Shown in pieces: positions 1-8,026 of a stretch of 41,579 bases of DNA (its first letter is position 1; each line of letters opens with the position of its first letter). Origin of the DNA: Sphaerochaetaceae bacterium. GTDB taxonomy: Bacteria; Spirochaetota; Spirochaetia; Sphaerochaetales; Sphaerochaetaceae. Location of the stretch: NCBI GenBank assembly GCA_023231265.1, contig JALNVT010000001.1, positions 1-41,579 of the forward strand, in the 5' to 3' direction. A program made the translations under genes and the position numbers. The notes beneath the pieces were generated by a model. The model saw only the letters and a list, made by a program, of their open reading frames with translations. It was not told the origin of the DNA and made no database searches.

Positions 1-57
1 AATTAATAATAAATATCATAGGTTGAAAAATTGTGTTATCAAATGTATTATTGGAAA

Positions 58-155
58 GAACTTTTTTCGTTAAAAGTTCATATCTTTGTGTTTTTCGTTT
101 TATTATAAAATTAATGATGAAATAACATATATATAAGGAGAAAGCCTATTTCTCC
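58..155 (+). promoter_or_regulatory. metG upstream region with two hairpins
   Basis: The first 193 bases hold no gene. Two perfect stem-loops are visible. One has an 8-bp stem (58-65 with 72-79, loop TTCGTT). The other pairs GGAGAAA (137-143) with TTTCTCC (149-155) around a 5-nt loop, 38 bases before the metG start. Neither is followed directly by a T-run, so they are poor terminators. The second probably lies in the metG 5' untranslated region. I could not place a -35/-10 pair here with confidence. Confidence 0.35.
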
Positions 156-193
156 AATTACTGTATGTAGTTGGTTTTTTGGCAAGGAGAATC

Positions 194-2458
194 ATGAAAA
201 AAAGATTAGTAACTTCTGCATTACCATATGTAAATAACATTCCTCATTTGGGTAACCTTACTCAGGTATTATCAGCCGATGTTTTTGCTCGTTTCTGTCG
301 ATCAAAAGGATATGAAACATTATATGTCTGTGGAACTGATGAATATGGTACAGCAACAGAAACAAGAGCATTACAGCAAGGTGTAACTCCACGTGAATTA
401 TGTGATCACTATCATGCAATCCATGAAGAAATATATAAGTGGTTTAACATAAATTTTGATTACTTTGGTAGAACAAGCACACCTCATCAAACAGAAATTG
501 TTCAGCAGATTTTCAAAGAAGTTGACGCAAGAGGTTACATCAAAGAAGCTACTATTGAGCAACTTTACTGTCCTAAAGATGAAAGATTTTTAGCTGACCG
601 TTTTGTTGAAGGTACTTGCCCTCATTGTGGTTACGAACATGCCAGAGGCGATCAATGTGATAATTGTCAAACTTTGTTGGAACCTACAGAGTTGATTGAT
701 CCTAAATGCAGTATCTGTGGAACAACTCCTGTTGTCAAAAGCACAAGTCATCTTTACATAGACCTACCTAAAGTATTGCCTCTATTGGAAGAGTGGATGA
801 CAGAAGCATCTGTAAGAGGATTCTGGGCTAAAAATGCTGTTCAGGTAACAAAAAGCTGGATCAGAGATGGTCTAAAAGAAAGAGCCATCACCAGAGATTT
901 AAAATGGGGTATTCCTGTTCCAAAAGAAGGCTTTGAAAATAAAGTTTTCTATGTATGGTTTGATGCTCCAATTGGTTACATCTCAATTTCTTCATATGCA
1001 ACTGATGATTGGCAGTACTGGTGGAAGAGTCCAGAAGATACAGAATTATTCCAGTTCATAGGAAAGGATAACATTCCATTCCATACTGTAATATTCCCTT
1101 CAACTCTTCTTGCAACTGGCGAGAAATGGACAATGCTTCATCATATGAGTTCAACAGAATATCTTAACTATGAAGGCGGAAAATTCAGCAAGAGTCTTGG
1201 TATTGGTATCTTTGGTAATGACGTTATGGATACAGGTATTCCTGCAGATGTTTGGAGATTCTACATGTTCTATAATAGACCTGAAAAATCTGATGTAACA
1301 TTCACATGGGCAGACTTTGAAGAGAAAGTTAATGGCGAGCTAATTGGTAACTTATCAAACCTTGTAAATAGAACATTGACCTTCATCAAACGTTTCTATG
1401 ATGGAAAGATCCCTGAAGGTGAGCTTGATATGAACCTAGTCAATGATATCAAAGAAAGAGAAGCTACAATTGATGGCATGTTTGAAAGAGCTGTAGAACG
1501 TGATGCATTGAGAAATATCTTCTTCCTATCTTCTGTGGGTAACAAAGCATTCCAGGATGGTGAGCCATGGAGAACTAGAACTGAAGATCCTGAAAAAGCT
1601 GCAAGCTTACTCAAGACTTTGGTTTACTTGATCAGAGATTTAGGTATTCTCATTGAACCTTACATGCCAACAGCTAGCGCTGATATCCTCAGTTTCGTTA
1701 AGAGAGACGGAGATAATTGGAGTAATTTGGGTCAGTATGATGGTATCTCAGAAATTGGTGATATCAAATTGTTATTTGAAAAACTTGATCATGATAGAAT
1801 TGTTGAGTTGAAAGAACGATTTGCCGGATCTCAAGATGAAAGAGAAGCCAACAAAGGCAAAAAAGCAGATAAAAAAGCAGATAAAAAATCTGACAAAAAG
1901 AATAAAAAAAGTTCAGGAGACAAGAAGATGAGCGAAACTGACGAAAAAGAATTAACAGTTGCACAGGATTTTGCTGCACGTGTTAAACTCGTTGTAAGTA
2001 AGATAGTAAATGTAGAGAAACACCCAGAAGGTGATAAATTATATATCTTAACATTAAAAACTGATGAAGAAGAAGAAAGAATTATTGTATCTTCAATTGT
2101 TCCTTATTATACAGCAGAAGAACTGTTGAACCAGAACATTGTTTTGGTAAGTAACTTAAAACCTGCTAAATTCAGAGGTGTTAAATCTTGTGGTATGCTA
2201 TTAGCTGCTTCTGCAAAAGATGATGAAGATCACTCAACTTGTGAAGTTATTTTTGCTCCTCAATTTGAAGTTGGTACAGTTCTTCTTCCAGAAGGCGAAA
2301 GTGCTCCAACAGAGAAACAGTTCTATGTTAAAGGATCTAAATTCTTTGATATGCCAATGTATACTGAAGATGGTGTTGTTAAAGTAGACGGAAAAGCTAT
2401 TAAAGCTGGTGATGTTGCATTGACTGTAAAAAAATACATCAACGGAGACGTTGGTTAA
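194..2458 (+). CDS. metG: methionyl-tRNA synthetase with C-terminal tRNA-binding domain
   Basis: Class I aminoacyl-tRNA synthetase charging tRNA-Met and initiator tRNA with methionine in the cytoplasm. The HIGH-type motif is HLGN at residues 18-21. The KMSKS-type loop reads KFSKS near residue 331. Cys pairs at about 142/145, 155/158 and 172/175 form the zinc-knuckle insertion. A lysine-rich linker (roughly residues 549-577) leads to a C-terminal EMAP/Trbp111-type tRNA-binding domain from about residue 590 to the end. The start is ATG 194, with AAGGAG at 184-189; an in-frame TTG at 179 lacks a comparable site and would precede the normal N-terminus. The product is 754 aa, usual for the long two-domain form. 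It is a stand-alone gene followed by a strong terminator. Confidence 0.97.
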   Translation: MKKRLVTSALPYVNNIPHLGNLTQVLSADVFARFCRSKGYETLYVCGTDEYGTATETRALQQGVTPRELCDHYHAIHEEIYKWFNINFDYFGRTSTPHQTEIVQQIFKEVDARGYIKEATIEQLYCPKDERFLADRFVEGTCPHCGYEHARGDQCDNCQTLLEPTELIDPKCSICGTTPVVKSTSHLYIDLPKVLPLLEEWMTEASVRGFWAKNAVQVTKSWIRDGLKERAITRDLKWGIPVPKEGFENKVFYVWFDAPIGYISISSYATDDWQYWWKSPEDTELFQFIGKDNIPFHTVIFPSTLLATGEKWTMLHHMSSTEYLNYEGGKFSKSLGIGIFGNDVMDTGIPADVWRFYMFYNRPEKSDVTFTWADFEEKVNGELIGNLSNLVNRTLTFIKRFYDGKIPEGELDMNLVNDIKEREATIDGMFERAVERDALRNIFFLSSVGNKAFQDGEPWRTRTEDPEKAASLLKTLVYLIRDLGILIEPYMPTASADILSFVKRDGDNWSNLGQYDGISEIGDIKLLFEKLDHDRIVELKERFAGSQDEREANKGKKADKKADKKSDKKNKKSSGDKKMSETDEKELTVAQDFAARVKLVVSKIVNVEKHPEGDKLYILTLKTDEEEERIIVSSIVPYYTAEELLNQNIVLVSNLKPAKFRGVKSCGMLLAASAKDDEDHSTCEVIFAPQFEVGTVLLPEGESAPTEKQFYVKGSKFFDMPMYTEDGVVKVDGKAIKAGDVALTVKKYINGDVG

Positions 2459-2477
2459 TATAGACCTCAATAAAAAG

Positions 2478-2514
2478 AATCTACCACGAATTTAACTGTG
2501 GTAGATTTTTTTTT
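2478..2514 (+). terminator. rho-independent terminator of metG
   Basis: A perfect 10-bp stem (AATCTACCAC at 2478-2487 with GTGGTAGATT at 2498-2507) is followed by a T-run to 2514. It starts 19 bases after the metG stop. Confidence 0.93.
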
Positions 2515-2660
2515 CATAAAATATACGTTTTTACACAGCAGATCATAGTGATTACATTGAAAAATTGCATTGCAAATTAACTTTAAAATATGTACATTAC
2601 GCTTAAAAATTAAAAGTTTGATGTACTTTTATCGATTGCCTATTGAAAATGGAGTTTAAT

Positions 2661-3734
2661 TTGAAAAAATTAATTGGTGTTATATTGTTTTTTGTCCTGT
2701 CTGCTGTTCCAACATTTGCTGTTGCATCACAGATAATTACTGATATGAGTTTTGCTTATCCCAATGCTTCACCTCAAATCAGTTCGAATTTGAATGTGAA
2801 TGTTGATGACTCTCTTGTAGTTTATTTTGATACTGAATACAACCTTGAAAAGAAGTGGCTGTACAACAATAAGAACGATGCAGTATTTGTCGTGTTCAGT
2901 CTGGATTCTAGATTGAATCCTGAACTCATGATGAAGGACTCTCTCTCTTCTTTTGAAGAGGTTGATCTTGATGATGGTTACACTCATTACTGTGCCTACT
3001 TTGATGGCTATGTTGGCTCTTCTTCCGTTGGCTTTGAAATCAATCCCTCTGATGTTGGTATGTTCGATTGTACAGTACAATATTGGAGATTGAAGAGCAG
3101 AGATGAGAATCTATCATATGATGAGAATGTTTTTAAATATTCTTACAGCTCATTTTCTCCTAAGGATGTTCTCTATAAAATAAAAGTAATTGATGAAGAA
3201 GATATCAACTCGCTGCTTTCTGCATCTTCTGTTGATGATGTAGATGAGAGACTGTACACCATTGATTTTGATAAATTCGATGATATAGGTAGCTCATATA
3301 TTCTGATTGATATTCAAACAAGCATGAATCTTAACTTTGAAGCCATCAAACTCAACAATTTGCTCAAATTGAAAGATGATGAAATCGAATCAGGTGTTTT
3401 GAAGAGACCTACAATATCACAGTTGGGAATATCTGCTCATAGCATGGACGATGAACGCAAGTCAGAAGGAAGTGGCCCAACATTTGTATCTTATAATATT
3501 GAGGCAAATGATGGAGAGATTGAACATAATTATTATTGTATTAAAGATACAGATTCAAAAGCACAAATCAAATATCAAATCAATTGTGAAACTGCAGGAC
3601 AGTATGCAATCAATCAAAAAGTTTATGAATTGAGTGATATAGATCTATCTTTCGGTGGTGAAAAAAATGTAGATAGATATGTTTTGAGAGAATTGAAGAA
3701 GTACAGTAAAGCAGACACCATATCTGTGAATTGA
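2661..3734 (+). CDS. secreted protein of unknown function
   Basis: I do not recognise this family. The N-terminus is a clear Sec signal peptide: two lysines, about 14 hydrophobic residues, then TFAVAS with likely cleavage after TFA or AVA. No lipobox cysteine is present. The mature part (about 335 aa) is rich in Asp, Ser and Tyr, has no further membrane segment and looks mostly beta-stranded. Four cysteines (in HYCAYF, FDCTVQ, YYCIKD and INCETA) could form disulfides in the periplasm. The start is uncertain. TTG 2661 has GGAG at 2651-2654 with 6-nt spacing and gives a textbook signal peptide. ATG 2649 and TTG 2643 in the same frame lack a ribosome binding site. It precedes the FemAB-like gene, but that gene has its own promoter. 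Confidence 0.75.
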   Translation: MKKLIGVILFFVLSAVPTFAVASQIITDMSFAYPNASPQISSNLNVNVDDSLVVYFDTEYNLEKKWLYNNKNDAVFVVFSLDSRLNPELMMKDSLSSFEEVDLDDGYTHYCAYFDGYVGSSSVGFEINPSDVGMFDCTVQYWRLKSRDENLSYDENVFKYSYSSFSPKDVLYKIKVIDEEDINSLLSASSVDDVDERLYTIDFDKFDDIGSSYILIDIQTSMNLNFEAIKLNNLLKLKDDEIESGVLKRPTISQLGISAHSMDDERKSEGSGPTFVSYNIEANDGEIEHNYYCIKDTDSKAQIKYQINCETAGQYAINQKVYELSDIDLSFGGEKNVDRYVLRELKKYSKADTISVN

Positions 3735-3806
3735 TGATTTGTATCAAGCTTCATAAATATTATTTAGTTTTATTTCTAATTGATTTTTTAATTGATTGAG
3801 ATTCTG

Positions 3807-3815
3807 TGATATACT
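3807..3815 (+). promoter_or_regulatory. extended -10 promoter of the FemAB-like gene
   Basis: TGATATACT matches an extended -10 (TG-N-TATAAT type) at 3807-3815, predicting initiation near 3822. No good -35 lies 16-18 bases upstream. It sits between the TTG at 3796 and the GTG at 3844 and so favours the latter as the real start. Confidence 0.45.
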
Positions 3816-3843
3816 GTATTCTAGAGTTGGAGGAAATATTGTT

Positions 3844-4836
3844 GTGGCAGTAGAATTAAGAGAGATTGATGAAAAAGAGCTGCTTGGTGCAAATCCCATT
3901 GTCAGTAGCTCCTGGGCTTTTTTGAAGATTGACAATGAATGGAGATCTAAAGCCTACAGAGTGGACATCGATGAATTTCATTATGAAATGCTGGTTCTCT
4001 TTCGAAATATAAAATTCAACAGAGAGATAGCTTATCTTCCTTTCTCTCCCTATCCAATAGACAGTGCTCCTTTATATTTGGCAGTTGAAAATCTGTCATC
4101 AATAAATGAACTTCTAAAGAAAGTCATGCCAAAGAATGTATTCACAATTAAGTATGATCTCTGTTTTGACTATTTAAATACTGATAGAACCTATAAAATT
4201 GATAGGAAGCTCTTTCATATCAATCATGAGAGTGTGCAACCTGATGAAACAGTGTTTGTTCCACTGTGCAGAGATATAGATGATATAAGGGCTTCCTATA
4301 GAAAACGAGCGAAAAGAATGCTTAAGAAAAATAGAAGCTCTGTTGATGTGAGAATCTGGGGTGGTGAAGAACAGCAGCTTGTTAGCTGGTTTGAAATATA
4401 CAGAAAAACAGGTGAGATTGATGGATTCAGCACACGAAGTTTTTCCTACATAAAGAAAGTTTTAGACATGAAAAACTCCACACTTCTACTATCATATGTG
4501 AATGAAGAGATGCAGGGTGGAATAATAGTTCTTTTTGGATTGGATGTTTCTATCTATCTTCTTGGTGGATCTCTTAAAGAATGTGGCTACAGTGTGAGCT
4601 ATTCTTTGCAAGATGAGGCAATAAGATTGGGAAAAGAGAGAGGTTGTAAGTATTATGATCTGTTTGGAATTGGCGGAAAGAATTCAAAACATCTTGAGAG
4701 CCTCAATTTATTTAAAACTTCTTTTGGAGGTACTGTTGTTCAGAGATGCCAAACTTTTGATTGCCCGTTGAAACCTCTTTCATATTGGGTGTATTCAAAA
4801 GCTGAGATGATTCGATATTATATCTATAGAAAATAG
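3844..4836 (+). CDS. FemAB-like aminoacyltransferase (GNAT fold)
   Basis: About 330 aa, resembling FemAB/FemX-type peptidyltransferases, which add amino acids from aminoacyl-tRNA to the peptidoglycan stem peptide or lipid II. Visible family features are a first GNAT-like half with SSSWAFLK near the N-terminus, a middle basic segment (SYRKRAKRMLKKNRSS) typical of the helical region joining the two halves, and a second half with GGIIVLFGLDVSIYLLGGS and YYDLFGIGG, as in the second GNAT lobe. No signal peptide is present. GTG 3844 was chosen because GGAGG (3829-3833) and an extended -10 precede it. The gene runs tail to tail with murD, with only 4 bases between the stops, which fits a cell-wall role. 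The exact substrate cannot be read from sequence, and a general GNAT acetyltransferase is the alternative. Confidence 0.65.
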   Translation: MAVELREIDEKELLGANPIVSSSWAFLKIDNEWRSKAYRVDIDEFHYEMLVLFRNIKFNREIAYLPFSPYPIDSAPLYLAVENLSSINELLKKVMPKNVFTIKYDLCFDYLNTDRTYKIDRKLFHINHESVQPDETVFVPLCRDIDDIRASYRKRAKRMLKKNRSSVDVRIWGGEEQQLVSWFEIYRKTGEIDGFSTRSFSYIKKVLDMKNSTLLLSYVNEEMQGGIIVLFGLDVSIYLLGGSLKECGYSVSYSLQDEAIRLGKERGCKYYDLFGIGGKNSKHLESLNLFKTSFGGTVVQRCQTFDCPLKPLSYWVYSKAEMIRYYIYRK

Positions 4837-4840
4837 TGAA

Positions 4841-6178
4841 TCAGTCCTGAATATTCTGCTCTGTGTTTGTTTTGCCACAAATTGCTCTATACGCGGCTTT
4901 GAATTTATTTCCTCTATCAAATTCATTTAAGAAGAAATCAAAACTTGCAGCTCCTGGAGATAGGAGGACAACTTGATTTATGTTGATTGTCTCCTTTCTT
5001 GTTTTTGCATTGTTGTAGGCATTCCTTGCAGCCTTTCTGATCGATTTATATGGTCTGCTGTGTTCAATCCCATTTTTGTCTAAAAATGGAATCAACTTAT
5101 TTTGTGTGAATGATCCATCGAGCAATGTTATTGACTGTGCTTTTTTAAGAGCATGCAGCATTCCGTCGGGTCTGAGATTTTTATCTGTTCCACCACATAT
5201 CAAGTGAATTTCAAAATAAGAAAAATGATCAAATGAGAACTGAACAGCTTCAGGAATTGTTGCTGCACTGTCATTCACAAAAACTATATCTGTTGATGAG
5301 CCCAACCACTCAATTCTATGAGCCACACCTTTATAAGATGATAATGAATTGAATATGTCCTTCTCGTTGAGCTTCTGAGTCTTTAAAATATTTAAAGAAG
5401 GTATCAACTCAAGTCTATTGCCAAGCTGATTGTATTTCCCCTTATTTATATCAAGAACCTTTCGCTTTTTGATATTTGAATATTTCTTTATGGTGTTCAT
5501 CATAGCTTTTGGTGCCAGAGCAAAATTAATTGTGTTTTTAAACAGGAACATTTTATCTGATAGATAATGGTCCATATTTTCATATGAGTTCTGATGATCT
5601 TCCATGATATTTGTTAGAGCTGCAACTTCCAAAAAAGGCATTGCCAGGTCTTTATAGAGTTTCATATCTCGCAGCTGCCAAGATGAGAACTCACAAACAA
5701 GATAATCTATAGACTTGGAGTAGTCCTCAAGGTATTGTGCTATCTTGAATGCACTGATTCCCATGTTTCCACACATCTTCGCATTGAATCCAATGGTCTT
5801 CAGAGCATGAGTGACAAAGCTTGCTGTTGTTGTCTTTCCTTTTGTTCCTGTGATTGCAATTATTTTAGTTTTATCAAAAGAATAATTATCAAATAGATAA
5901 CTGAAGTCTGTTATGACTTTTTTAGAAATATCAAGGTACTTATTAGAAGGTGGTATGACTGTACTTTTTACTACAAAGTCAGCCCATAAGAAGTCTTCCT
6001 CTCGATGATGTCCTAAAATAAAAGTACCACCGAGTGATTCTAATTTGCTGATTACTTTTCCAAATGAACTTCTATCTTTTAAATCTGTGATTCTAACTTC
6101 ATTATTTCTCTTTAAGAAAAAAGCTGCAGCTTCAAAACCACCACCATTCAAACCTAGTCCGAAAATAAGTACTTTCAC
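4841..6178 (-). CDS. murD: UDP-N-acetylmuramoylalanine--D-glutamate ligase
   Basis: Cytoplasmic Mur ligase adding D-glutamate to UDP-MurNAc-L-Ala using ATP, a peptidoglycan precursor step. The N-terminal nucleotide-sugar-binding fold opens with KVLIFGLGLNGGG. The ATP-binding P-loop is GTKGKTTT at about residues 111-118. The middle domain carries the metal/ATP residues around LTNIMEDHQN, and VFVNDSAATIPEA matches the conserved DDSKATN-type segment of MurD. The C-terminal domain includes HLICGGTDKN and LLSPGAASFDFF. The length of 445 aa is normal. The start is GTG 6178 with GAGGT just upstream. It is transcribed alone from a good promoter and divergent from the ribosomal region. Confidence 0.93.
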   Translation of the reverse strand: MKVLIFGLGLNGGGFEAAAFFLKRNNEVRITDLKDRSSFGKVISKLESLGGTFILGHHREEDFLWADFVVKSTVIPPSNKYLDISKKVITDFSYLFDNYSFDKTKIIAITGTKGKTTTASFVTHALKTIGFNAKMCGNMGISAFKIAQYLEDYSKSIDYLVCEFSSWQLRDMKLYKDLAMPFLEVAALTNIMEDHQNSYENMDHYLSDKMFLFKNTINFALAPKAMMNTIKKYSNIKKRKVLDINKGKYNQLGNRLELIPSLNILKTQKLNEKDIFNSLSSYKGVAHRIEWLGSSTDIVFVNDSAATIPEAVQFSFDHFSYFEIHLICGGTDKNLRPDGMLHALKKAQSITLLDGSFTQNKLIPFLDKNGIEHSRPYKSIRKAARNAYNNAKTRKETININQVVLLSPGAASFDFFLNEFDRGNKFKAAYRAICGKTNTEQNIQD

Positions 6179-6216
6179 TTTTACCTCACATTTCTACAGT
6201 TATTATAACACATTGA

Positions 6217-6245
6217 TTTATATATAGGTAACACAATTATGACAA
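6217..6245 (-). promoter_or_regulatory. sigma70-type promoter of murD
   Basis: On the minus strand TTGTCA (6240-6245) and TATAAA (6217-6222) are separated by exactly 17 bases, placing transcription start about 30 bases before the GTG start of murD. Confidence 0.7.
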
Positions 6246-6380
6246 TTTCGTAGATTAAAAGTTTTTGAAAAGTGAACAATATAATAGATGGATGAAAAAA
6301 CTTTCAATCATGTCTATAAAAATCTATTATACTCCTTGAATAATGAAAGATAAAATAATATCATTAGCTTGAATTGTTGC

Positions 6381-6475
6381 GGGTTGCTGTGTCCTTGACT
6401 AAAAGGACTTAATTTGGCAAACTCCCAATAGATTTGTAAAAAGACTCGGCGTTACGTTGTAACTATAAAACCGAG
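6381..6475 (+). ncRNA. structured leader or small RNA upstream of the mini ribosomal protein gene
   Basis: The 617-base gap between murD and rpsF contains this strongly foldable block. GGGTTGC (6381-6387) pairs with GCAA (6417-6420) and CCC (6424-6426), leaving an ACT bulge. Inside it GTCCTT (6391-6396) pairs with AAGGAC (6403-6408). A second domain pairs CTCGG (6445-6449) with CCGAG (6471-6475) and encloses GTTAC/GTAAC (6451-6455 with 6459-6463) on a 3-nt loop. The block ends 12 bases before the Shine-Dalgarno of the next gene. It matches no riboswitch consensus or SRP RNA core that I can recall. A weak TATTAT/TATACT -10 lies at 6325-6333. Confidence 0.5.
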
Positions 6476-6499
6476 ATAATTATATTAAGGAGCTCTGCA

Positions 6500-6592
6500 G
6501 TGCCTTGTGGAAGAAAAAGAAAGAAGCATAAGATTGCTACTCATAAGAGAAAAAAACAGCTCAGAAAGAATAGACATAAGAACAAAAAATAG
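6500..6592 (+). CDS. 30-residue AURKAIP1/COX24-type (mS38/bS22-like) ribosomal protein
   Basis: A short gene outside normal length cut-offs: GTG start, 30 codons, TAG stop. The product begins MPCGRKRKKHKIATHKRKK and ends RKNRHKNKK. Over half of its residues are Lys, Arg or His. The pattern MP-x-GRKRK-x-HK-x-THKRKK-x-LRKNRHK is that of the bacterial AURKAIP1/COX24 domain proteins, relatives of mitochondrial mS38 and mycobacterial bS22, which sit on the small ribosomal subunit near helix 44. AAGGAG at 6487-6492 lies 7 bases before the GTG, and a terminator follows. It lies directly downstream of a structured leader and upstream of the rpsF operon, consistent with a translation role. The ribosomal assignment is from family knowledge. 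Confidence 0.87.
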   Translation: MPCGRKRKKHKIATHKRKKQLRKNRHKNKK

Positions 6593-6614
6593 TCTGTACT
6601 TTTGCAATCGCTTC

Positions 6615-6663
6615 GTAGCATAAGCTACACCCATCAGGCCGCCGGTATATTCCGACGGTTTTT
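6615..6663 (+). terminator. terminator after the mini ribosomal protein gene
   Basis: A short hairpin (GTAGC 6615-6619 with GCTAC 6624-6628) is followed by a GC-rich stem. CCGCCGG (6639-6645) pairs with CCGACGG (6652-6658) with one C-A mismatch and is followed by five T residues (6659-6663). Confidence 0.75.
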
Positions 6664-6703
6664 GATGTGAAGTAAATCGTCGCTATTCATTTTAATGATT
6701 AGC

Positions 6704-6744
6704 CTTTGATCTTTTAATAAATGCTTAAATATTATTAATCAAAG
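6704..6744 (+). promoter_or_regulatory. rpsF operon promoter inside an inverted repeat
   Basis: TTGATC (6706-6711) and TATTAT (6730-6735) are spaced by 18 bases, predicting initiation near 6742. The inverted repeat CTTTGAT (6704-6710) / ATCAAAG (6738-6744) flanks the promoter and could be an operator. Its function is inferred only. Confidence 0.55.
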
Positions 6745-6747
6745 AAA

Positions 6748-6791
6748 CCTCTTTATCAACCTTTTGGGTTGATCTAATGTCCGTAAGGAGG
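6748..6791 (+). promoter_or_regulatory. candidate S6:S18 leader element
   Basis: In the rpsF 5' untranslated region ATCAACC (6755-6761) pairs with GGTTGAT (6767-6773), and CCTC (6748-6751) pairs with GAGG (6788-6791). The resulting large internal loop carries CCG (6781-6783). The outer helix would sequester the Shine-Dalgarno AAGGAGG (6785-6791). The known S6:S18 autoregulatory element likewise has a CCG trinucleotide in an internal loop between two helices ahead of rpsF. The match is by eye. Confidence 0.55.
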
Positions 6792-6795
6792 AACC

Positions 6796-7077
6796 ATGAG
6801 AAATTATGAGTTCACAATTATCTTCAATTCTAACGAAGAAAAATTCCAAGCTGGTCTTAAGCTATTGACTGGTTTGTTTGAAGCTGCTGGTGTTGAAATC
6901 ACCAAGCAAGAAGACATGGGCGTAAAATTATTCGCTTACGAAATGAAAAAACAAGATAAGGGTCACTACTGTTATTATGAATTATCAGCAGATCCTGCTT
7001 CAATTATTACATTCGAAAAGAAATTTTTACTTGACAATAATATTATTAAATATTTATTCGTTAGCAAAGAAAAATAA
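6796..7077 (+). CDS. rpsF: 30S ribosomal protein bS6
   Basis: Primary small-subunit protein that binds 16S rRNA as a heterodimer with bS18. The opening MRNYEFTIIFN and the later YYELSADPASI stretch are typical of bS6. The length of 93 aa is normal. ATG 6796 has a strong AAGGAGG. It is first gene of a plus-strand operon with ssb, rpsR, a DUF2232-like gene, rplI and dnaB, an order widely conserved in bacteria. It is probably autoregulated through the upstream leader. Confidence 0.95.
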   Translation: MRNYEFTIIFNSNEEKFQAGLKLLTGLFEAAGVEITKQEDMGVKLFAYEMKKQDKGHYCYYELSADPASIITFEKKFLLDNNIIKYLFVSKEK

Positions 7078-7107
7078 ACTATTATTTTAAATTAATGGAG
7101 TATTAAT

Positions 7108-7719
7108 ATGGCAAATGACTTAAATGTTGTTGCGTTAGTTGGACGACTTACGAGACCTTGTGATATGCGTTATACAAATAGCGGATATGCAATCTGTTCC
7201 TTTACACTAGCTGTTAACAGACGTAGAAAGCAACAAGATGGTACATGGCAAGATCAAGCAAGTTTCTTTGACTGTTCATATTTTGGTAAAGCAGCCGAAG
7301 GCGTTAGTCAATACCTACAAAAAGGCCAACAAATTGGTGTGCAAGGTTCTCTTGAACAGCAGAGTTGGGAAAAAGATGGTCAAAAACGTAGCAAGATAGC
7401 GGTTATTGTCGACTCTTTGACATTGCTAGGTAGTGCTGGTGGAAACAATTCCAGAGCACCTCAACAGAATGCTGGGGGATACCAACAGTCAAGGCAGAAT
7501 AATGGATTTAGTCAAAATCAAGGTCAGAATAATTACGCAAGCCAACAACAATTTGGCAACACTCAAATGGGTGGTAATTCAACTGGCGGATATAACAGTG
7601 GTTATAATTCAGGTAATAGTGCTCAACAGCCTGCACCTGCATCCTCTGTTGTAAAAACAAGCTCAGCTGCACCAGTAATTGGTGGTCCAGAAGCTTTCGA
7701 TGATGACATTCCGTTCTAA
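7108..7719 (+). CDS. ssb: single-stranded DNA-binding protein
   Basis: Coats single-stranded DNA during replication, repair and recombination and recruits partner proteins. Residues 1-110 form the OB fold (DLNVVALVGRLTRPCDMRY, then FTLAVNRR and FDCSYFGKAA). A long Gly/Asn/Gln/Ser linker (about 113-190) with repeated GGY and YNSG units follows. The protein ends in the acidic tip DDDIPF, the partner-binding tail of bacterial SSB. The 203 aa length is slightly above the classical 178 aa because of the linker. It lies 30 bases after rpsF, in the same operon. Confidence 0.95.
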   Translation: MANDLNVVALVGRLTRPCDMRYTNSGYAICSFTLAVNRRRKQQDGTWQDQASFFDCSYFGKAAEGVSQYLQKGQQIGVQGSLEQQSWEKDGQKRSKIAVIVDSLTLLGSAGGNNSRAPQQNAGGYQQSRQNNGFSQNQGQNNYASQQQFGNTQMGGNSTGGYNSGYNSGNSAQQPAPASSVVKTSSAAPVIGGPEAFDDDIPF

Positions 7720-7740
7720 AAATTTTTAGGAGAATTAACA

Positions 7741-8019
7741 ATGAGTGAAGAAAGAAACGAAGTGGAGACAACAAGAGCTCCAAGAGAAAGAAGAAATAAC
7801 TCACAACGTCGTGGTAATTTCAGAAAGAAAGTTTGCAGATTCTGTGCAAGTAAGTCAACACCTGATTACAAGAATCCAGAACAGTTAAAAAGATACACAA
7901 CAGAAAAAGGTAAAATCCTTCCTGCACGTATCACAGGTAACTGTGCAAAACACCAGAGAGCTGTAACCGCAGAAATCAAAAAGGCTCGTGTCCTTGGATA
8001 CTTACCTTTCGAGAAGTAG
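7741..8019 (+). CDS. rpsR: 30S ribosomal protein bS18
   Basis: Small-subunit protein pairing with bS6 on the platform. The core is recognisable from KVCRFC near residue 30, then DYKNPEQLKRYTTEKGKILPARITG and the ending LGYLPFEK. An arginine-rich N-terminal extension of about 25 residues precedes it; the total is 92 aa. AGGAG at 7729-7733 supports ATG 7741. It lies 21 bases after ssb. Confidence 0.95.
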   Translation: MSEERNEVETTRAPRERRNNSQRRGNFRKKVCRFCASKSTPDYKNPEQLKRYTTEKGKILPARITGNCAKHQRAVTAEIKKARVLGYLPFEK

Positions 8020-8026
8020 AGTATAA

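Noticed and set aside
6381..6475. SRP (4.5S) RNA or a known riboswitch
   Set aside because: The GGAAGGAAGCAG-type SRP core is absent. The GEMM, preQ1, purine, glycine and fluoride consensus sequences that I can recall do not fit.
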